Notes: generated from the letters alone by a model not told the origin. Shown: positions 1-13,000, counted from the stretch's first letter. The stretch is 64,000 nt of DNA from Trochalopteron elliotii (GCA_024734555.1 JANPWX010000340.1:131313-195312), one strand, 5' to 3'. A program made the numbers and translations.

Positions 1-3000
1 AAGCACACAAGCAGGGCCACACTCTGCAGTAATGAATGGGGTGTGTTAATCTAAGCAGAATTAACAACTAGGTTGGTTTCACCACAGTTGCTGTCTTCTG
101 GTTGTTGAGTCTGATAAACCTGAGCATATTCTTGATATAAAATGGAAAATGGCATCACATTTAACAACCCTTAGTTAGCAAGGTCAGTGCTGAACAATCA
201 ACTCTTTGATACTTTCATTTTGTACATGGTGAATTACATTATAAAATCACTGTATCTTCCTGATTTTTTTTCTTTTTTTTTTTTTTTTTAATGAAAAGAT
301 CCTTCTGGTCTAGCAACACTTACGAGAAACAAGAGACACTTTTTTCTAAAAAGTTCATTTTTGAAGTGTCACCTTCAGGATTTTCTTGTATGAAGTGTCT
401 TGGTTACTCTCCATATTATGGGAGCTAATTACTTAGTTGGCCTTGTTTTCTGTTCACTTCTGTTTTCTAATTGCTGTGTCTGAACTCCTGGTGAGAGACC
501 TTACACTGAGAAGCTCAAGGGGCAAAAGATGTATGTTCACAAAAGAAAAATTGCATGGTAGTAGTACACTTGTTCTGATTTCTCTTCACATCTATTATTT
601 GAACCACACTGGTATCCAGATGCTGTGACTATTTAATAATTTTAATCCTTCATTGTCAGGGGCTCCATTTTATGCCTCTGTTTTCAGGTGCTTTTAACAT
701 GGTTTTCAGTTTTCTTCAGTAGGAAGCTCTAGTGTAAACCTTCAAATAATGATTTCAAATCACATATTTTTACAAACTTCTTTTATGAAAAGTAAAGAAG
801 GAATTTTTACAGTGTCTCCTTTTTAAAATTCACTTTGTACACAGTGATTTAAATAAATCATGGCAGTAATGCTCGCCCCCAGAACTGGTCTGACAAAGAG
901 ATTTGTATCACCTAATTCAAAAAAGCTTTATATAGGCCTTGAAAATTGGGTTTGATACATGTGCAGTGACTACTATTCACAGACTTGTAATGTGGTTCTG
1001 ATGTGCAGTGTGTACCCTAGGTATGTATTTGCATTGGATGTATGATTTGGTGGACAGATAAAATCCTTTTAATATATATAAATATATGTAGAAGATCAAG
1101 TATCTTCAAGCAAAACAGTAACTTTAGGAAAAAAAATTGCATTGAATATGGTATGGGAATCTCTAGAAATAAGGCAGCAGAATTTTGCAAGTCCTTAAGT
1201 GTTTAAAAATTCCACAGAAGCAATTAGGATATTGTCTGAAGTAAGGATTTACGGGATCAAGATCGCATTTGCTGGTAATCTCTTCTGCCTCTCCTTCCCT
1301 AACAGTTAGCATAGGGACTGTATCTCACTTAAACTGTTGAAAGGCAGAAAGTAAAGAAATCCAGCAGAAATTATCCAGTTGGGTTTTTCTTTGTGTAGAG
1401 CTTCTGGGGAAAAGAATAAAACACTCTAAAGTAGGTAAGTTTTTATAGTTGAATCTGGTGTAAAGCATTCCGATTCAACTTTGCAACTGAAAGCAAGTCT
1501 TACAACTTGGGTTTTTGACTATCATCTTGTAAATGCTGGTACCCCACACCTGAGCTGAGGAGCAGGAGAGGGGACAGCATTGCAGTTGGAGGGGCACATG
1601 TGCCTGCCAGCAGATCTGCTGTTGCTCCATACAACCCCTGAGGTTGCCGAGGAGAGCTGAGCGACGGCGCGGCTCCGTTTGCTCGGCCGGTTTACTTTGT
1701 GCACTTTGCAGCACTTTGTGTATAGTCAGTCTCACTGGTTCCCCAGGTGCAGACAGAGTCACTCGCTCCTGCCATTTGGATGCTTGTTCCAGTAACGGGG
1801 AGATGGGGAGTGGATGGAGGGAAATGGAATGGAATAGTGTGTATGCAAACTCATGCCATTTGCAAGACTGGTCTCGGACAGGCCTAGAAACTACTTGTGA
1901 CTTGCTCTTTAAAAGCTGGATTTCCAAAGGAAGGTCTCCATTTAGGAGAATCATCCCGATACCCTCCTTTTTTCATCCTGATTTTCAAAGTAACTGGAAA
2001 ATGTACTTGATGTCTCCTTCCTTGAGGGAATAAATAATGTTCCTCCATCAGTGCAATGTGGATGTAGAAAAAATTAGGATCAGTTCATAGAATATTATGA
2101 CAATGTTTGTCTCCAGAGATGACAGTCTGAGTCCACACAATTTTGCTTTCTTTTTTGTTCCTCTTACTGTGTCCCACACAGCTGAACTTGGATCAGTCTG
2201 TCGGAACATAAGTGATTCTACAGGGATAAAGTCCTTCTGCAAAAACATATGATAGAACTAGTAACCAGTGCACTGTTTGTTAGTTAGAACAGATAAAAGT
2301 CCTTAATAGATGCTAATCTGCCACTCAAGGTAGTGGTAGAAAAGGAAGTCAAATCATAAAGCTCTAAGCCTTGGTTAGTTTTCCATTTTGTACTCGTTAC
2401 ATGGACTCTAAAACCTTGTACAGTACCTTTCTCCTATCCTGTATTCACTCAAAGGATGCTCCTCCTCCTAACTGGCATTAAACTGCTGTGTTGCCAATGC
2501 AGTTCTTGCCCGTGTTTCACAGCTCTCCTGCTGCAGCCAGGGGACGGATGGGACTGACCCAAACGCGTAATGTTACCATTCCTGGGTGCAGGGCAGTTCT
2601 CACACAGGCACAGATCCTGTCATGAGACAAACATCGGGGATCCTCAGTGTCCCACGTGGATGCTTAACCTCCAGTATTCTTTGGAGAACTGGATCAAACC
2701 TGCCAGATAGGTCTCTTAAAATTTAAGGTATGCTTACATGAAATACAGTTTTGTCTTGCTCCCGTGTGCTGTTTGTATGTTTGCAAGGACACCTTGAGTT
2801 CCTTAAAAATGGTCTCCACAGCTGGCATCATCTTTTGTTTTCTTTCTCTAAAGAATTAACATGGTAAAGTTCTACAAGCTGAGCTCTTTATGTAGAGTTT
2901 AATCCTTGCGTTTTTTGAGTCCTGAACCTTGGTTTTTTTCAGTCTCTCTTCAAACATGACTTGCTACAATATCAAAGGGAAAGGACCCAGGGGACACACA

Positions 3001-3500
3001 CTGTGTGTGTGGGAAGGGGGGAAGATACCTTGAAAAAACTGGAAGTGTTATTCTTGTTGCACATAAATTGGGTGGTGCTTTCACTGTCTTTTCCCTCCCA
3101 CTGGTAATATCACGTGCATGTAAAACATGCTGCGTTACAACTTTTTTAAATGGAAATCATGGTGGCATAGTGCTCAAAGGGTTAACTGCAGTTTATTAAC
3201 AGCTAATGTTTTTAGATTTGCAGTACACAACTGTTTAAATACTGTATTCCTTGTAAATGAAGTAAGAAAAAATGTTAAGGCTGGTGCCAATATTTTTGTT
3301 AATGAATTGTTCAGCATTGTCTCTCACTACAGTCTGGTCAGAACTCTTTGTGTATAAGCTGGGCCTGAAGCCATTTTATAGCTTGTAGGCCTAATTGTGT
3401 AACTTTTCTTTCATAATGGTTTTGTTATAATATCTACTGTCATTTCTTTCATATAAATATGACATGTAAATTGTCATAATAAAAAAAATTGAAATAACTT
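1..3500 (+). other. Probable 3' UTR of the upstream neighbour (RSF1 by synteny)
   Basis: No spliced coding exon or recognisable CR1 is visible here. The stretch is AT-rich, has several AATAAA-like hexamers (near 854 and 2032) and ends in a strong poly(A) signal at 3478. In mammals the order is RSF1, CLNS1A, AQP11, PAK1, with RSF1 and CLNS1A in the same direction, and RSF1 has a long 3' UTR. The match to RSF1 is therefore inferred from gene order and not read from protein sequence. The small open frames here (for example 437-628, 1475-1954) look like chance. Confidence 0.4.
3478..3483 (+). terminator. Poly(A) signal AATAAA ending the upstream transcript
   Basis: A canonical AATAAA follows a U-rich, AT-rich tail (3380-3477). 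It is the last strong hexamer before about 3 kb of unannotated spacer leading to the CLNS1A promoter. Confidence 0.4.
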
Positions 3501-6092
3501 GATGTACAAAGTATAATGTGTATTGCAGATACAAGTGCTTTTTAATGGGCATTACACATGCACATACCTTTTTTAGTTTCAGAACAAGCACTGAGTAATG
3601 GCTGCTGTGTATTGTTCCAGCCCCTGATGGTGCCACTGCCTGCCATGGGAATGGGCAACTCCTGGTTTATGTTGGTTTTGTTATGGCAGCTCAACTGACA
3701 GAACCTTCCTTTCTTTGAGCAGGTATGGCTGATGGTGGGGAAGACCTGATGGATTCGTTTTTGCAGTCACGATGGTTTTCTCTGTGTGTTCCATCTTTTA
3801 TATACTTTTTATCTCATCTCATAATGATGTTGCAGTCACTTGACAAAAACCAGTGTGCCTGCAGCCAGCACTGTACCCAGGGAAGGCTGTGCCAGCAGAC
3901 AGTCACGAGGTGTCCACGTGGTGCACAGGAGCCAGGTTCATTTATTTAGGCTGAGATGTGTAAAACATGGAAAAAAATGGAAGTCTGCAGAGACATACTG
4001 AAGAAGCAGATGTGCTAACATGTGGCAAAGGCAATGGACATGGATGATGTTTTGGGACTTTAACAGGAGAAAGTCAGGGAGAAAGAAACAAATCGAAGAA
4101 GAGAGTAGCTTCTATGTGTGAATTGCTGAAGCCTGTCAATCTTTATTTCGAATGTGTCTATGGCTCCAGTCAAGTTGCTGCATGTTTCTGTAGTGATGAG
4201 AAATTGCTGTGAAATCCATTCTCTTGCTCCAAATCCACTGCCAAAACTTTACACTTCCATTTTTAACAGATTCTGGGTATCTAAGGTATCTGCCACCTTA
4301 TGGCAGGCAGTGCTGTGGAGAGAAACAAGCTCCCCTGGATGGTGACTCCTGCCTTCTGTGCTAAGGTGACAACCCTGTGAAGGTACCTGCTGCTCTCCAT
4401 TGGCTCTGAACACGGCCGTGGTTGACTAAATCACTGTTGGACATCCAGTGTTCAGACATCAGTGTGGGGCTGGGTCTTAACTCACTTCTTAAACCTCTTA
4501 CAGCTGAAGAAAAGTTTTCAGGTAATGCCATTCTGTTCCATTCAAGCTTAGAGGAAACATCTGCCTTCCCCCTCTAAGCTTCTCTTAAGTGCAGCACTCA
4601 GTACTCTGGTGTGAAGTGTCTGGATTGTGTAAATAAGGAAGATGTGGATTTCTTCTCCTTTAATGCCTCATCCTCAAAACCAATGTCCTGCTTGGCCTTA
4701 AACTATCCTTTTCCCCATTTTCTTTTTGAAGAGTGGTATGCCACAGAAGAAAGACTTAGATTTGATGCAGGAAAAAGAAATGAATTCTGTACTACTCCAC
4801 TGCAGCAGCTTCAACCAACAGTAATTCAACTCCAACCACTCAGAAATCTTAATTTATAATGACCTGAAGTTGTTGTGTGATTTGGAGTTAACTACAAAGG
4901 TGGTGAGAACTCTCTGTGGCTGATATGACAGGCACATTAGGTGAGAGGGGGTGGACGTGAACAGGAGCATTGCTTTATAACCACTAAGTGTAGTGAATGA
5001 TATCTCCATGTATTTGGATCTCTTCCCACCAGCTGCCATAGTCTGATCTGCGTTCTTGGATGAACTGCAAATTTTTGTTTCCAGTTGACCACTTGCCTTG
5101 GTGTGGCAAACTTGAAGATGGTTGAGAATTTCCCATTTCCCCATCTCCTGTTGCATCTGTTGTTTTTTTCAAGCTATTCCAGCGGTGTTTAAATATCACT
5201 TCATTGTGGAATTTGCTTTCATTTCAGTTTAAGTGATTATTTGTATGAGTAATGATTATTTTCATTCTTATTTGCATAATTAAAATCCAAAATGGGTAGG
5301 CACGGTTGAGCAGCTTTCCAAAGCCTTGTCAATAACTCAGACTAAGAGAACCATGTTATGTTCTGCTCTTTGCTGTCCAAGACTGTAGCTAGCAAAGTCC
5401 AGAGAAAGGAAAGATGGAGACCTAATCTTGTTAATAATTGGTTCGTATTTGTGAGAGCCTGCGTTTGCACACAGGTAGGTAAATGACTCCTAAAAAGTAA
5501 ATTTAAACTGATAAAAGGGAAGGTTAACACGCATGACAAGCCAACGACTTGCATGGGCTTTTAGTATGTTGCTATGGCAGGAGCATTTGCATCCAGACAA
5601 GTCAGGGAGAAGGGATATTTGTGGTGGTGCTGCCTCACTGATGGTGTTAACAGAAGCATCCCTGACAGAGATGTACTTCACTGATACATCAGTAATCCCT
5701 GTTTATCACTGCAGTAGCAAGAGAAGTGGTGTAAATCCGGGTGAAGAAGCAGGGCCAGTGCTTATGAGAGGGTGGCAGCCTTCCCATCCCTGCAATGAGC
5801 TCTCCTGAGACACCCCCTGCTCACCAGCTACTGCAATAGTGTCAAGCTCCTGACCCCACCTTCATCACTGCTGGGCGAAATCAACTGGACACCTTTTAAG
5901 CAATTCAGGTACTTGTGATTTTCTTTTTCTTCTCTGTGTGTATTTATGAGACATTGGGTGTTGGTCACCCACCAGAAGTTCCCCTTCAAGCATCCAGTAA
6001 TGGTAATTGAGAAGCTGCTGTATTTGTCTTTCCCTCTGTCACCTGTCCAACGAGACTTAAAGTAGATTATTTTCTACTTAAAGTAGATATGG
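3500..6092. other. Intergenic spacer, nothing recognised
   Basis: No splice-flanked open frame, RNA gene or clear repeat was recognised between the presumed end of the upstream transcript and the CR1 fragments in front of CLNS1A. Confidence 0.4.
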
Positions 6093-6232
6093 CAGAGATC
6101 AAGAAGCATTTGGACAACACTCTCTAGCACAAGGTGTGATTCTTGTGGTGTCCTGTGCAGGGCTGGGAGATGGACTTGATGATCATTGTGGGTCCCTTCC
6201 AATTCAGATTATTCAATGGTTCTGTGACTGCT
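6093..6232 (+). mobile_element. CR1 LINE 3' end fragment, forward
   Basis: The stretch reads like the 3' tail of CR1: a GACTTGATGATCATTGTGGG-type segment followed by GGTCCCTTCCAA and a terminal ATTCAATGGTTCTGTGA, the degenerate ATTCTRTG-type end that CR1 elements carry. It is 5' truncated. Confidence 0.8.
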
Positions 6233-6268
6233 CTTGGTACTTTCAGTTATAGAACTTGAACGTTTTCA

Positions 6269-6672
6269 GTTGGAACTTTAAAGGCATGTTCCAACCATCT
6301 TGTTCCAAACCCCCTGCAATGGAGAGGGACACTTTCCACTAGACCAGATTGCTCAGAGCCCCATCCAGCCTGCCTTGAACACTTCCAGGGATGGGGCATC
6401 CACAGCTTCTCTGGGCAAGCTGTGCCACGGCCTCACCACCCTCACAGAGAAGAATTCCTTCCCAATATCTAATGTCATTCTGCCCTCTGTCAACTTGAAG
6501 CTTTTCCCCTTGTCCTATCCCTGCGTGTCCTTGTCCAAAGTCCCTCTCCAGCTCTCTTGTACCCCCCTTTAGGTACTGGAAGGGGCTGTAAGGTCTCCCC
6601 GGAGCCTTCTCTTCGGAGAACAGCTCTCAGCCTGTCCCCTCAGCAGAGGTGCTCCAGCCCTCAGCGATCACT
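6269..6672 (-). mobile_element. CR1 LINE 3' fragment, reverse, abutting the CLNS1A promoter
   Basis: The + strand shows the reverse complement of the CR1 3' region, including the segments meaning 'accidental loss of the tail', CCAGGGATGGGGCATCCAC and AATTCCTTCCCAATATCTAA. Its 5' boundary lies about 250 bases before the conserved CLNS1A ATG, so this insertion borders the core promoter. Confidence 0.85.
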
Positions 6673-6689
6673 TCAGTGCTCCCTTTTGC

Positions 6690-6918
6690 TCCTCTCTTCC
6701 AGACAAAGACGACCTAACTCGGACCCTGCCCGCGGCACTCGCAGCACCCAGCTCTGCAGCGCTGCGAAGCAGCGGCCGCGCCCGGCCCCGCGGAACGGGA
6801 GGCGGTGACATCTCGTCCCGGGGCGGTGACATCTCGTCCCGGGCGGAATCGCATCACAGAGCGGCGCGTTCCGCTTCCGGCGGCCGCGATGGTGGAGCAG
6901 GGAGACGGCGGCGGCGCC
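6690..6918 (+). promoter_or_regulatory. CLNS1A: CpG-rich CLNS1A promoter and 5' UTR
   Basis: The base composition changes sharply from the flanking CR1 to GC- and CpG-rich sequence that continues into exon 1 and the start of intron 1 (to about 7130). There is no TATA box. A CTTCCGG core (ETS-type, reverse of CCGGAAG) at about 6874-6880 lies immediately before the start codons, and a 21-base-period duplication is present at 6801-6841. The transcription start cannot be placed exactly. Confidence 0.65.
6801..6841 (+). repeat. Two tandem copies of a 20-base GC-rich promoter motif
   Basis: GGCGGTGACATCTCGTCCCG occurs at 6801-6820 and again at 6822-6841, identical, one base apart, inside the CLNS1A CpG island. 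Each copy contains TGACATC, which resembles a half CRE/AP-1-type site. Confidence 0.9.
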
Positions 6919-7037
6919 ATGAGCTTCCTCAAGCGCTTCCCGCCGCCGGCCGACGGCGTCCGCCACCAGCAGCCAGACACGGAGGCGCTGCTGGCGGGGC
7001 GCAGCCTGGGCACCGGCATCCTCTACATCGCCGAGAG
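6919..7037 (+). CDS. CLNS1A: CLNS1A coding exon 1
   Basis: Encodes residues 1-40, with the last codon (Ser) split by a phase 2 intron at AG|GTGCGG. I placed the start at the ATG of MSFLK because that is the conserved vertebrate N-terminus. An in-frame ATG 30 bases upstream (6889) has good Kozak context (G at -3 and +4) and would add MVEQGDGGGA. Confidence 0.93.
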
Positions 7038-10000
7038 GTGCGGGGGACACGCGGGGCTGGGACCCCTCGGGGGTCTGCCCGGGACGGCCCTGAGGGGCCC
7101 GGGATGGGGGGTCGGGTGAAGGGGCCGTGATGTGGGGGAAGCCCTCAGAGCTCTGAGGCTCTGCGGGGCGTCCCGCTGCTCCTGCTCGTTTTAAACCAGG
7201 AAAGAGGGAGCAGCACGGCCAGGGACCCGGTTGGCTGGGGCATTCAAGGGGGGGCTGGATGGGACTTGGAGCAGTCTGGTCTAGAGGGAGGTGTCCCTGC
7301 CCACGGCAGGGGCTTGGAAGGAGAAAGCTGTAAGGTTCCTTTCCGCCCAAACCATTTTGTAAAACACAGCATGGTGGAGAAATGTGCACTTGCAGCACAG
7401 AATGCCAGTTGTATCCTGGCGCCCGCTGGGCAAGAGAGGAAATTCTGCCCCACTGCTTTTGTGAGACCCCACCTGGAATGCTGTATCCAGCTGTGGAATC
7501 CCCAACATAAGAAGGACCTGGAAATCTTGGAGCTAAGATGGTTGGGGTTGTTCAGTGTGGAGAAGAGAAAGTTGTGTGGAGACCTCATGGCAGAAGGGGC
7601 ATGCAGGGAAGCCAGAGAGGGGCTCTTTGACAGGAGCTGTAATGGTAGCACAAGGAGGAATGACTTCAAACTGAAAAAGAGCGTTAGATTGGTTATTAGG
7701 AGAAAATTCTGTATTGTGAGCAGGGTGAGACCCTGGCACAGGTTTCCCAGAGAAGCTGTGGATGTCCCATCCCTGGCAGTGTTCAAGGCCAGGTTGCATG
7801 GGGCTCTGAGCTTCCTGGTGTAGTGGAAGGTGTCCCTGCCCAAGGTAGTGGATTGGAGCTAGGTGATCTTTCAGGTCCTTTCCAACCCAAACCATTCTAT
7901 AATTAAAACCATGGCAGCTCTCCTCTTTTGACAGGGGAGTAGACGGGACTGTTGGGTTTCTGCTGTTATTAACTACTCTGGTTCTGTAAAGTCTTTAATG
8001 TTGCATTAATTGTTCTTACTAGGCAGAAATCAGTCTGGTTATTCTGGAAGATGTTATCTGAGCTCTTTATGGTCTCCTTTCAATTGTGCCTGCATTGTAT
8101 AGCTCGGGGAGACCGGTTGATGATTAAAACAACGTATTTTTCTTTAACCATGGAAGAGTACTCATTATATATTCTGCAATTGAAGAGCATTGTTGGAACA
8201 AAAACATAATTTAAAATGTGCACTCACTCTGAGGAGTGAATTTTCTTTTAAAAACCTCAGACTAGGAAACTTTTATGAAATGGCCAATATTGTCAGAGGA
8301 GCTTTTGCCCCACCTGAGCTTGTTAGTGGTGTGTTGGAGAGGAATCTCTCTGGAATTTTGTTCACTGTTTTATTTAGTTTGGTTACAACTACCAGGACTT
8401 CTTTTTGTGGGGTATCTGCTCTGAGGACGTGTAATGTTGAGTTTCCTTGTGAGTTGCTTTCAGTAGACTTTTGTGTGAGGCACCTACATGTCTGCCAGCT
8501 TCTTCTCCATGAGTTTCAACTGCATCACAGAGCTGTCACCAAAGTCATTATTGGGATGAACAGAAAACACCAGTGTTTGCAGGAGTGCTGTGGGAGAACG
8601 GGGCATCCAGGAGTACAGTGTGGCTCTTGATCCATGTACTGACTCTCCACCAGCAGCTCTAAACATTGAGAACTGGACATTTGAGGCTAGGAAATAAATT
8701 CCTTGCTCCTACTGCACTAGGTCTTGCTCTCAGCCAGATTTTCCAAGGCGAGGAGTCTTCTGTAACCTTTCCATTGATTTTGTCCCACCACAAAAGCTTG
8801 TGAATGCTGAGTTTTGCACATGATGGAGGTCTTGCTTTCTGGCCCTGAGTATTTCTGTTCACTGTGTGACATCATTGATTACAGGCACACAAATCTATTT
8901 TGAGTTTGATTTCTCAGTGTCTAGAAAGATGCTGATTGTTCTGATACGTAGGAGGCAGCATTCTAGTGGTGCTGTCTCTTGCTGTGGTTAGGGATGACAC
9001 TGAAAGTGGGGAAAGCAGAGTCTGTGGCACATAAGTTGTGAGTGGAGGAATACCCATCACCTGGCTCAGCTGATCACAGAACTGGCTGTTTTTCTACATA
9101 CAGGCTATACCCACATCAGATCTAGAATCCTCTAGGAATTGTGACACTGACTTGCCTTTCAGAGTCCTCTTTGTCTTGGAAAACCACATTTAATAGCTTG
9201 AGTTACAAATCACACTCTGGAACCCCTGTAGTTGTCTTTGGAATGATAGATCTCTGCAGGGAGGAGAAAATGGAGAGGCAGGGAGGGAAAATCAGCATTA
9301 GTGCAAATGTGATAAAGCTGTGATGCTTTATCACATGCTTTTATGCTTTTATGGTTCTTAGCTTCACGTTCTTTAGGCAAAGGTGTCTTTTACCTCACCC
9401 ATCAGTTAATGCTGTAGCAAAGTCCTCTTCAGGCAGGTCCAGGGCTGTATATGCCCACAGAGTGGGCTAAGTGCCTTGTCCACAATTACTCACTTCTTGA
9501 GGTTGGTTTGCTTTTCTGCAGGCTTGAATCAGGTACTGTGGATTCCTCTGGTGGTTTCTAACTTGTCTCTTCTTTGTTCCCTGCCTCGTCAGTCGCCTGT
9601 CTTGGCTGGAAAACTCGGGAGTTGGCTTCTCCTTGGATTACCCCACCATAAGTTTACACGCGGTCTCCAAGGACCTGAGCGCCTTCCCAAGGGATCATTT
9701 GTACGTCATGGTCAACGCCAAGTTTGAAGGTAAGGAGTGATGCTTGCTGCTCCCACGCAGTCCTGAGGGACAGGATTTCCTCCTCAGAAGGGGGAAATGT
9801 TGATTTTAAGTAATTGCTTTTATTTTCTTTTTCATTTTCCTGAGCACAGCTTACCATTTGTTTAGGGCCACTTCTTTGGAGTTCTGCTCTCAGCTTGTGG
9901 CTGTGTACACTGAAGCTGCTGAAAATCAGTTCTCTGCCCTCTTACACTGTTTTAAACAATTTAGTTCCTCTGCCAGTCTCCCTGTGATTCCATCTTGAGT

Positions 10001-13000
10001 ACACTTTTTTCTTTATTGAATTTATGGTAATGTTGCTGCCCTCTCCAGGCTTGATGAAATCCTGCTGTTTCACAGCCAGGGAACTTTTCATTAATTTTCT
10101 CCCACAGCTTGGTTAAAGACAAACAAGAAAAGGCAATAGGTCATGTTACGAGGCTTTAATGAATCTTTGTAGATGGCCCACAAACTCCAGGTTTTTGACC
10201 ATTCTTGCTTTGATGTAGAGAAAGCAAGCTTTCTGTTTCATTGTTTGTATGAAGATTCTATTTTTATATATATTAATATTTTTCTTCTGGCAGACCTGTT
10301 AATATTTTAAGTGTGTCAAAAACTGCCATTGCAATTGAAGATTAAATGAGTGTTAGGTCTTGAGCAGGTCTCCTTTTCCCCTTCATGCCTACTGGTCATC
10401 ACAGCTAAAGGTTAAAATCTGGGTTGTTTTTTTTTTTTAATGTATCCAGAAAGTAATGACAGGACTCTGAGGAGGTGGAGATGCTTTTAAGCTATTAGTG
10501 TTCTTCATTATTTCCTTCTCTTATGTTACTAATGTTCTCTAGCAGTCTATCACTACAAATAGTAAGAGGACATTTGCATACAGCCCTGGCTCTCTTCCTC
10601 ATTTTCCTTTAACTGTGGTTATTTTGAAGTAAAAAGAGCCTCATCTTAAGAAAAATACTGTTTGTAGCTTTTAATTCATTCTGATTATGGCATTTGAAAA
10701 TATGGATATCCTGTGAAGGCCTTTATCTAGAAATCCTTAACAGACTGCCTTTTTATGGGTATTTTTTGTGAGTTTATTTTTTAGTCTATTAACTCTGCCT
10801 ACAGTAAATCTTCCACAGCAGGTAGGTTTTACTTTTCAAAGTCTAGTTCTAGCCTGCAATTTTAACTGCTGAATAGTGTTAAACCTTTACAGTTAGTTGG
10901 CTTCAGGAGTCTTCACTCTCATTTGTGGAGGGTACATTGTGTTCTTCCTCTGAAAGTTTTGCCTGTGTTCTCTGCGTGTTTGTGCCTTGTCCTCACCCCT
11001 TTTTTAGCAAAAGGCACTCAGAGGATGACTGCATTGAAAACAAAGAGCTGGACTCAGCAGTAACAAGCTGTGCCTGCGGGTGTCTCTTGGAAAAGAGCTG
11101 GGTAGCTTCCTTGCACACTTCATTTTTGGGGTAGCTGGCTGGCAGCTTCTTGGCATCTTTGTATTCTTGGTGGTGCCAGTTTTGTGTGTGATAAAAACCA
11201 CTCTCAGTGCAACAGCCTCTTCTGTAGAAAATAATTGTGTGCTTTTGAGGCTGTCAGTGCAGTGTCCCCAGCCCTGAAGTGAGGAACTGCTGCCATTTTT
11301 GTGGGGTTTCTGTTCACAGAAAATAAAACACCACACTGATGCTTATTTATTCATGCACATGGTGTACAGAAGTCAGGAAGCACCGCTGCTGTCACTGGTT
11401 CTGGGTGCACTTTGTGCTTCTGACATCTTGCTGGCTGACTAGGAATGTTGGAAATGGAGCAGAGATCCTCTGCACATGTCAGAGTTCCTTGTGAGGGGCC
11501 ACACTGGAAGCTAGCTGATTTTGTGACAGTAATGTTAAGGATCTGTAAAAAAAATCCGTGTGATTTAAAAAAAGGTAACAATTGTGAACTGGAGGGGGTT
11601 GAGCACTGTTGTTTTTAATAAGAATCAGGCAGTTTTCCTGAAATACTTGAATACATTGTGTGACCAGTACAGAAATTTTTGCTCCTTAAATTATGAGCAG
11701 AGAAGTTTTCACGTGTGTTGCAGGTGTTGTTGAGGTGCTATGAGAGGGCCTCATATATCCATGGGCTCTTGGAATCTCATGGGGTTTTTTGAGAGAGCAA
11801 AGTGGAGAGTTTGTGCCTCTCTTAGGTTGTTTCTGATTTGATTACATGTACGTTCCTGAATAAAGAAAGAAATGTGACTTTTTTTTTTTTTCAAAATAAA
11901 CATGTTTCTTCTCTTAAGAAGAGGAGACAAAGGAGGCTCCCTTGACTGAAGGGGGAGAGGAGGACGACAGCGATGACGACATTGAACCAATTGCGGAATT
12001 CAGATTCGTGCCTGGCGACAAATCAGCCTGTAAGTGTGAGTGGGAATTGTGTTTTACTTGGAAGTCCTGGTTATATGTGGAGGACACTTGGGTGTAGAGA
12101 TGTAAATACCATGATCCTTCAGTGTCTTCCTCTAGTGACTTGATTCCTGTGCGCTGGAAAGAACAAAGCAAATTGTTTTATCTGGCTTGAAAATGGACTC
12201 TTTCAAGCAACTGTTTCTCAAGGAAAATTCCAGTGCTTTAATACAGAAACTGTTGAGTTTAAATATACAATGTGGATAATCTCCCTTATATACATTTGCA
12301 GAGCATATGTATGGGAAATGTGTTTAATTACAAATTCAATTATATTTGAGTCAGTGACAATTTCATTAGAAACATGCTAATGTGTTTACCACTGAAGAGC
12401 TGTCATATCCTGTCTGGTCATATCCTGTCTGTCATATCCTGTCATATCCTGGAGCTTACAGTTGAATCCAACTGCTAGGGATCTGATGGATGAGATGCTG
12501 CGAGGATTCCTGCAGTAGGTAACCACAGACAGAATTGTCCAGAGATAAACCTTTATCAATGAAATAATGCAGAAGTGCTGTTAAGAGGCTAAAGCACCAG
12601 GCTGGATCCCTGAAGCCTGATTTGTTTCTTACATGGCTTCTGGCTTGTTGGATGATGTTTTCAAATACAAATTCAGCTGTGGTTCTGCTGAAGGGGTGTT
12701 CTGACTCCCTCTGATCACTCAGAGTGGAGTTTCTTGCCTGTTGTTTTGTGGTGTTGCTGGAGATTTGTATTCCCTTGTGTTCCTGCAGTGGAAGCCATGT
12801 TCTCAGCCATGTGTGAGTGCCAGGCCCTGCACCCAGACCCTGACGATGAGGACTCGGACAACGATTACGAAGGGGACGAGTACGATGTTGAGGCCCGCGG
12901 TTGGTAACAGTTGCTTCTTTTGAAATACCTGCCAGCACTTGGATACCTGTTATCTGTCATAATTCTTTACTACTCGTCTTGCCTAAACATGCCTTTTGTC

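Noticed and set aside
6673..7398. 241-residue open frame on the minus strand over the CLNS1A promoter and exon 1
   Set aside because: It is the antisense shadow of a GC-rich CpG island and CR1; composition is Pro/Arg/Ala-rich with no domain.
7266..7823. 185-residue plus frame in CLNS1A intron 1
   Set aside because: It is decayed CR1 ORF2 and tail sequence.
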